From the NCBI GenBank assembly GCA_944386455.1, contig CALXBC010000002.1, positions 62,001 through 126,000 of the forward strand: DNA of 64,000 nucleotides, in the 5' to 3' direction. The translations under genes and the position numbers were made by a program. This document shows, piece after piece, positions 60,049 to 64,000 of the stretch (positions are counted from its first letter, which is position 1; the number at the start of each line of letters is the position of its first letter). Below the pieces are notes generated by a model that was not told the origin of the DNA, did no database searches, and was given only the letters and a program-made list of their open reading frames with translations. The DNA comes from an uncultured Clostridia bacterium (GTDB taxonomy: Bacteria; Bacillota; Clostridia; Oscillospirales; Ruminococcaceae).

Positions 60049-61122
60049 TCAAGGCATCTGTTTTTCTGCCTCAGACGGAATGATCTTAATGGTCTGCAAG
60101 CCGCTTTTCATCACCAGTTTCCGCAGAAAAGACTGATACATAAACGGACATTTCAATACCTTAAAGAACAGCTTTAGGCGGATGGGGAACGTCTTGGAAC
60201 GATATTTACGGTTAAAGCGGCCTTTCCCGCTGTTTAAAACCTGACTGAGCTTTAACGCGCTGTTGATCGCACTGCTGATCCCTTCCAGAGAGCTTGGACT
60301 GATAAAGCCGGCTGCCTCGCCAATCAAAAAAACATCGTTCTTTCCACAGCAAAAGTCCCGCATGGAGGATGGACGGAGCACCAGACAGGCTTCTGTTTTC
60401 AGCGGCTCGCCAAACCGAAACCCCAATTTTTCCAGCTTTTTCTTTTGATTTTCAAATCGTTCTCTGGCGTGATCCTTTGGAAATGCGCCGCCGAAAATAA
60501 ACTGTTTGTCCTTTGAAATCGACCAGGAACAGCAGTCTGTGTTTTCGGGATCAAAGATGCAGGAATAAAACGGGTTTGCATGTGTTTCAGGAAACCACTG
60601 CTGAACAGAAAGATAGTTGCGTATTTTTTTATGTGGATAGAAGGTGCGGCGTACAATGGAATTTGCGCCGTCTGCTCCGACCAGATACCGCGCCTGAACG
60701 GTATGTTCTCTGCCGTTTTCCCGATAGGAAATGGTAAAACCGTTTTCCGTCCGCTGAATCGCTGTACAGGTACTGCCGCTGTGCACCTCAACACCGTGTG
60801 GAATGATGGATTCGAGCCACAAGTCAAATTTATGGCGGTCAAGGTTGATATAAAACCGCTGGTAATGGCGGGTAAGTCCGCTTTTGAGGTCTATGGTTTT
60901 CACTGCAAAGATCTGAGGATCCACCATGACATCCTTGGGGAGCGTCATATCAAATCCCGCCAGCGCCTTTTGCGCATCCGAGGAGAGCAGCCCGCCGCAG
61001 GGCTTTTGAAAGCCGTCGCTGCCAAATGTTTTTCTGTCAAGCGCAATGACGGTGTATTTTGGGCTTAACAGCCGTGCGAGTGTGGCGCCGGCAGGCCCCA
61101 GACCGATAATAGCAATGTCATA
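60049..61122 (-). CDS. FAD-dependent oxidoreductase, geranylgeranyl-reductase-like
   Basis: A 357-residue flavoprotein. The N-terminal FAD motif is YDIAIIGLGPAGATLARLL. The family blocks are QKPCGGLLSSDAQKAL near residue 37, YLVGADGANSIVRRTF near residue 150, and FLIGEAAGFISPSSLEGISSAINSALKLS near residue 265. This family saturates isoprenoids or reduces double bonds, but the substrate here is not known. The ATG at 61122 has GGAAGGAG just upstream. Confidence 0.85.
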   Translation of the reverse strand, partial: YDIAIIGLGPAGATLARLLSPKYTVIALDRKTFGSDGFQKPCGGLLSSDAQKALAGFDMTLPKDVMVDPQIFAVKTIDLKSGLTRHYQRFYINLDRHKFDLWLESIIPHGVEVHSGSTCTAIQRTENGFTISYRENGREHTVQARYLVGADGANSIVRRTFYPHKKIRNYLSVQQWFPETHANPFYSCIFDPENTDCCSWSISKDKQFIFGGAFPKDHARERFENQKKKLEKLGFRFGEPLKTEACLVLRPSSMRDFCCGKNDVFLIGEAAGFISPSSLEGISSAINSALKLSQVLNSGKGRFNRKYRSKTFPIRLKLFFKVLKCPFMYQSFLRKLVMKSGLQTIKIIPSEAEKQMP

Positions 61123-61190
61123 CATAGTGATGCTCCTTCCCAAAGGTGCCTTGTCCTTTTATTATACGCTGTCATGTTGAAAAAAGTCAA

Positions 61191-61226
61191 GGACAGCATG
61201 CAGCAGAAACCGCATGCTGTCCTTTT
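61191..61226 (-). terminator. terminator between lepA and the reductase gene
   Basis: Arms GGACAGCATGC / GCATGCTGTCC. The minus-strand tail is TTGACTTTTTT and the plus-strand tail is TTTTCC. Confidence 0.7.
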
Positions 61227-61230
61227 CCTG

Positions 61231-63039
61231 TTATTCATCCAGTTTGAGCACCGACATAAAGGCTTCCTGCGGAACCTCGACCGAGCCGAGCTGACGCATC
61301 CGTTTTTTGCCTTCCTTTTGTTTTTCCAGCAGCTTTTTCTTTCGGGTGATGTCACCGCCATAGCATTTTGCCAAAACGTCCTTGCGCATGGCTTTGACGG
61401 TTTCACGGGCAATAATCTTGCCGCCGACCGCAGCCTGGATCGGCACCTCGAACAGCTGCCGCGGAATGTTTTCCTTCAGCTTTTCCGCGATGCGGCGGGC
61501 ACGGGGGTATGCCTTGTCCGCATGGACAATGAAGGAAAGGGCGTCCACTACCTCGCCGTTGAGCAGGATGTCCAGCTTCACCAGCTTGGAAGGCACATAG
61601 CCCTTGAGCTCGTAGTCAAAGGATGCATAGCCCTTTGTCCGAGATTTGAGCGCATCAAAAAAGTCATAGACGATTTCATTCAATGGCAGATCATAATGCA
61701 TTTCCACCCGCGTTTCTTCCAGATATTTCATATCCTTGAAAACGCCTCGTCTGTCCTGGCAAAGCTCCATGATGTTCCCGACAAATTCCACCGGCGTAAG
61801 AATGTCCGCCTTGACCATCGGCTCCAGCGCCTCGGCAATCAGAGAGGCATCCGGATAGTTGGTCGGATTGTCAATGCTGATTTCCTCTCCGCTGGTCAGT
61901 CTGATCTTATAGACAACGGAAGGGGCGGTGGTGATGATGTCAAAGTTAAACTCCCGTTCCAGCCGCTCCTGAATGACTTCCATATGAAGCAGCCCCAAAA
62001 AACCGCAGCGGAATCCAAAGCCCAGCGCGACCGAGGTCTCCGGTTCAAAGCTGAATGCAGCGTCGTTGAGCCGCAGTTTTTCCAGCGCGTCTCTCAGATC
62101 TGCATATTTGGCACCGTCCACGGGATAAATTCCCGAAAAAACCATGGGATTGACCTTACGGTAACCGGGCAGCGGCTGTTTGGCGGGCGCTTCTGCGTTG
62201 GTGACCGTATCGCCCACACGGGTATCGTTGATATTTTTGATGCTGGCGGTGATATAGCCGACTTCACCTGCGCAAAGCTCTTCAGCAGGAATCAGGCTGG
62301 TCGCTCCCATGTAGCCGACCTCCACCACATCAAATTCGGCGCCGGTCGCCATCATGCGGATTTTCATATTTTTGGCGACGCGGCCTTCCTTGACGCGGAC
62401 ATACACAATAACGCCTTTATAACTGTCATAATAGCTGTCAAAAATCAGAGCCTGCAAGGGGGCGTTGTCATCTCCCTTTGGCGGCGGAATTTTTGCAACG
62501 ATGTCCTCCAGCACCGCTTCGATATTGGTCCCCATTTTGGCAGAGATGCGCGGTGCATCCATGGCCGGAATCCCAATGACGTCCTCGATCTCCCGGCAGA
62601 CCCGTTCCGGGTCCGCGCTGGGCAGGTCGATTTTGTTGACCACCGGCACCACTTCCAGATCATGCTCGATTGCAAGATAGGTGTTGGCCAGCGTCTGTGC
62701 CTCGATCCCCTGAGAAGCGTCCACCACCAGTACCGCTCCCTCACATGCGGCAAGAGAACGGGAGACCTCATAATTGAAATCAACATGCCCGGGGGTGTCG
62801 ATCAGGTTAAAATGGTAATCCTGGCCGTCCTTGGCGCGATAGGTCAGATTGACGGCACGCGCTTTGATGGTGATGCCGCGCTCCCGCTCGATTTCCATAT
62901 TATCCAGCAGCTGGTCCTCCATATCCCGCATGGCGACTGTCGAGGTTTTTTCCAGAATCCGGTCTGCCAGTGTGGATTTGCCATGATCAATATGGGCGAT
63001 GATGCTGAAGTTGCGAATATTTTCCTTTTGAAATCCCAA
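61231..63039 (-). CDS. lepA: elongation factor 4
   Basis: EF4/LepA is a ribosome-associated GTPase linked to back-translocation and to initiation. The 602-residue protein has the normal length. It has [19 protein letters not shown] (P-loop, about residue 13), [16 protein letters not shown] (G3), NKIDLP (G4) and the EF4-specific C-terminal domain ([17 protein letters not shown] at the end). A GGAGGAGAAAC site precedes the ATG. Confidence 0.98.
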   Translation of the reverse strand: MGFQKENIRNFSIIAHIDHGKSTLADRILEKTSTVAMRDMEDQLLDNMEIERERGITIKARAVNLTYRAKDGQDYHFNLIDTPGHVDFNYEVSRSLAACEGAVLVVDASQGIEAQTLANTYLAIEHDLEVVPVVNKIDLPSADPERVCREIEDVIGIPAMDAPRISAKMGTNIEAVLEDIVAKIPPPKGDDNAPLQALIFDSYYDSYKGVIVYVRVKEGRVAKNMKIRMMATGAEFDVVEVGYMGATSLIPAEELCAGEVGYITASIKNINDTRVGDTVTNAEAPAKQPLPGYRKVNPMVFSGIYPVDGAKYADLRDALEKLRLNDAAFSFEPETSVALGFGFRCGFLGLLHMEVIQERLEREFNFDIITTAPSVVYKIRLTSGEEISIDNPTNYPDASLIAEALEPMVKADILTPVEFVGNIMELCQDRRGVFKDMKYLEETRVEMHYDLPLNEIVYDFFDALKSRTKGYASFDYELKGYVPSKLVKLDILLNGEVVDALSFIVHADKAYPRARRIAEKLKENIPRQLFEVPIQAAVGGKIIARETVKAMRKDVLAKCYGGDITRKKKLLEKQKEGKKRMRQLGSVEVPQEAFMSVLKLDE

Positions 63040-63103
63040 TGTTTCTCCTCCTCCCGCCAGTATTGGGGCGGGGTCTGTTTTCAGAGTCTGTCAGCAGCAG
63101 ATG

Positions 63104-64000
63104 TTACATCGCACGGGACGCGATCTCCTCCCGAATCAGTGCGATGATTTCGTCTGTGCTTACCGCGCCTCTGTCGCCGTCCTTGCGGGAACGAACGGAA
63201 ACGGTTCCGGCCTCGGCCTCTTTATCGCCGACTACAAACATATAAGGCACTTTTTCCAGCTGTGCTTCCCGGATCTTATACCCGATTTTTTCATTGCGGT
63301 CATCCAGCTCGGCGCGGATCCCTGCTGCTTTCAGCAGTTCCAGAACGTGCCGGGCATATTCCCGCTGATGCTCGCTGATGGGCAGAACCTTGACCTGTAC
63401 CGGAGCCAGCCAGGTCGGGAATGCGCCTGCAAAATGCTCGGTCAGGATTCCGATAAACCGCTCAATGCTGCCGAATACCACCCGATGGATCATGATGGGG
63501 CGATGTTTGGCGCCGTCTGCTCCGGTATATTCCAGTTCAAACCGCTCCGGCAGCTGGAAGTCGAGCTGGATCGTCCCGCACTGCCAGGTGCGTCCGATGC
63601 AGTCGGTCAGATGGAAGTCCAGCTTCGGCCCGTAAAAGGCGCCGTCTCCCTCGTTTACAACAAAATCATATCCCAGTTCTGTTACAGCGTCCCGCAGTGC
63701 GGCGGTAGCGATATCCCAGTCTTCCTTGGAGCCCATGGAATCCTCCGGCTGGGTCGACAATTCGATATGATAACGGAATCCAAACATGGTGTAGACCTTG
63801 TCGATCAGCTGTACGACGCCCTTGATCTCATCCTTGATTTGTTCCTTGGTCATGAAGATGTGCGCGTCATCCTGGGTAAAGCAGCGTACCCGCATCAGGC
63901 CGTGCAGAGCGCCTGACAGTTCATGCCGGTGTACGATCCCCAGTTCTCCCATCCGCAGCGGCAGATCGCGGTAAGAATGCAGCTGCGTCTTATATACCAG
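63104..64000 (-). CDS. thrS: threonyl-tRNA synthetase, C-terminal part (5' end outside window)
   Basis: The frame is open to the last base, so only about 298 C-terminal residues are present. They contain the class II motif 2 region (LGIVHRHELSGALHGLMRVRCFTQDDAHIF), zinc-ligand and active-site blocks (YHIELSTQPEDSMGS, GDGAFYGPKLDFHLTDCIGRTWQCGTIQLDFQLPERF), and motif 3 with IMIHRVVFGSIERFIGIL. The C-terminal anticodon-binding domain follows (FPTWLAPVQVKVLPISEHQ). Any leader or T-box would lie beyond the window. Confidence 0.96.
   Translation of the reverse strand: MVYKTQLHSYRDLPLRMGELGIVHRHELSGALHGLMRVRCFTQDDAHIFMTKEQIKDEIKGVVQLIDKVYTMFGFRYHIELSTQPEDSMGSKEDWDIATAALRDAVTELGYDFVVNEGDGAFYGPKLDFHLTDCIGRTWQCGTIQLDFQLPERFELEYTGADGAKHRPIMIHRVVFGSIERFIGILTEHFAGAFPTWLAPVQVKVLPISEHQREYARHVLELLKAAGIRAELDDRNEKIGYKIREAQLEKVPYMFVVGDKEAEAGTVSVRSRKDGDRGAVSTDEIIALIREEIASRAM

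Noticed and set aside
61174..63147. Long open frame of more than 650 codons on the strand opposite lepA.
   Set aside because: It mirrors the codon structure of lepA and has no recognisable domain or ribosome site.

Overview
The window reads as a stretch of chromosome from an anaerobic, Gram-positive Clostridia bacterium, most likely Oscillospiraceae/Ruminococcaceae-like. The evidence is the tepA-ylzJ-ftsK cluster, mini-RNase III, a cysteine T-box, a Rex-type operator, AGGAGG-like ribosome binding sites, a [FeFe] hydrogenase, NfnAB, BadF/HgdC-type activases and corrinoid-protein genes. No rRNA, CRISPR array, prophage or complete insertion sequence was seen. Both window ends cut genes: ilvD on the left and thrS on the right.

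Layout. 1-1414: 3' end of ilvD, a structured intergenic repeat and a terminator. 1498-8900: a purine operon on the minus strand (purE-purF-like-purM-purN-PurO-type cyclohydrolase-AICAR formyltransferase-purD) behind a consensus promoter and a roughly 300-nt structured leader ending in an intrinsic terminator. 8964-15818: a CBS protein, an AraC regulator divergent from a family 2 glycosidase, a sigma factor with a long extra C-terminus, a small orphan gene, tRNA-Gly(CCC) and a zinc-ribbon membrane protein. 16072-19420: nadB-nadC and a convergent birA. 19670-27091: tepA-ylzJ-uppP-ftsK, then a YgiQ radical SAM protein, a ComEC-like metallo-hydrolase and a DUF3006 protein. 27276-32136: a two-part acyl-CoA dehydratase activase-type system with a lipoprotein gene between the parts. 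32342-39931: a two-component system, a sugar epimerase-like enzyme, small regulators, an acetyltransferase-like protein, an SPFH/ribbon-helix-helix pair and a methyltransferase. 40305-43821: NfnB-NfnA and an iron-type alcohol dehydrogenase with a Rex-like operator. 44056-50151: yebC, a YitT membrane protein, mrnC, a thioredoxin-like ferredoxin with an [FeFe] hydrogenase, and small proteins. 50221-53761: a PfkB kinase, cysS and cysE behind a Cys T-box. 53962-59856: an HTH/DUF2975 pair, a secreted SH3/C39-like protein, and a corrinoid protein, PocR-type regulator and corrinoid-reactivation protein. 60049-64000: a flavin reductase, lepA and the 3' part of thrS.

How the parts connect. The redox genes (NfnAB, hydrogenase, alcohol dehydrogenase under a Rex-like site, activases) fit a fermentative metabolism that balances NAD(P)H, ferredoxin and H2. 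The purine operon is unusual: the last two steps are done by two separate proteins of eukaryote-like and archaeal-like type, and the PurF-like protein has Gly where the glutaminase nucleophile Cys should be.

The most striking undescribed item is a noncoding repeat present three times (1076-1378, 39964-40268 and 46280-46501). Its hairpins are kept by paired base changes. Two copies are flanked on both sides by an almost or fully identical copy of a gene's own terminator hairpin, as if insertion duplicated the whole terminator.
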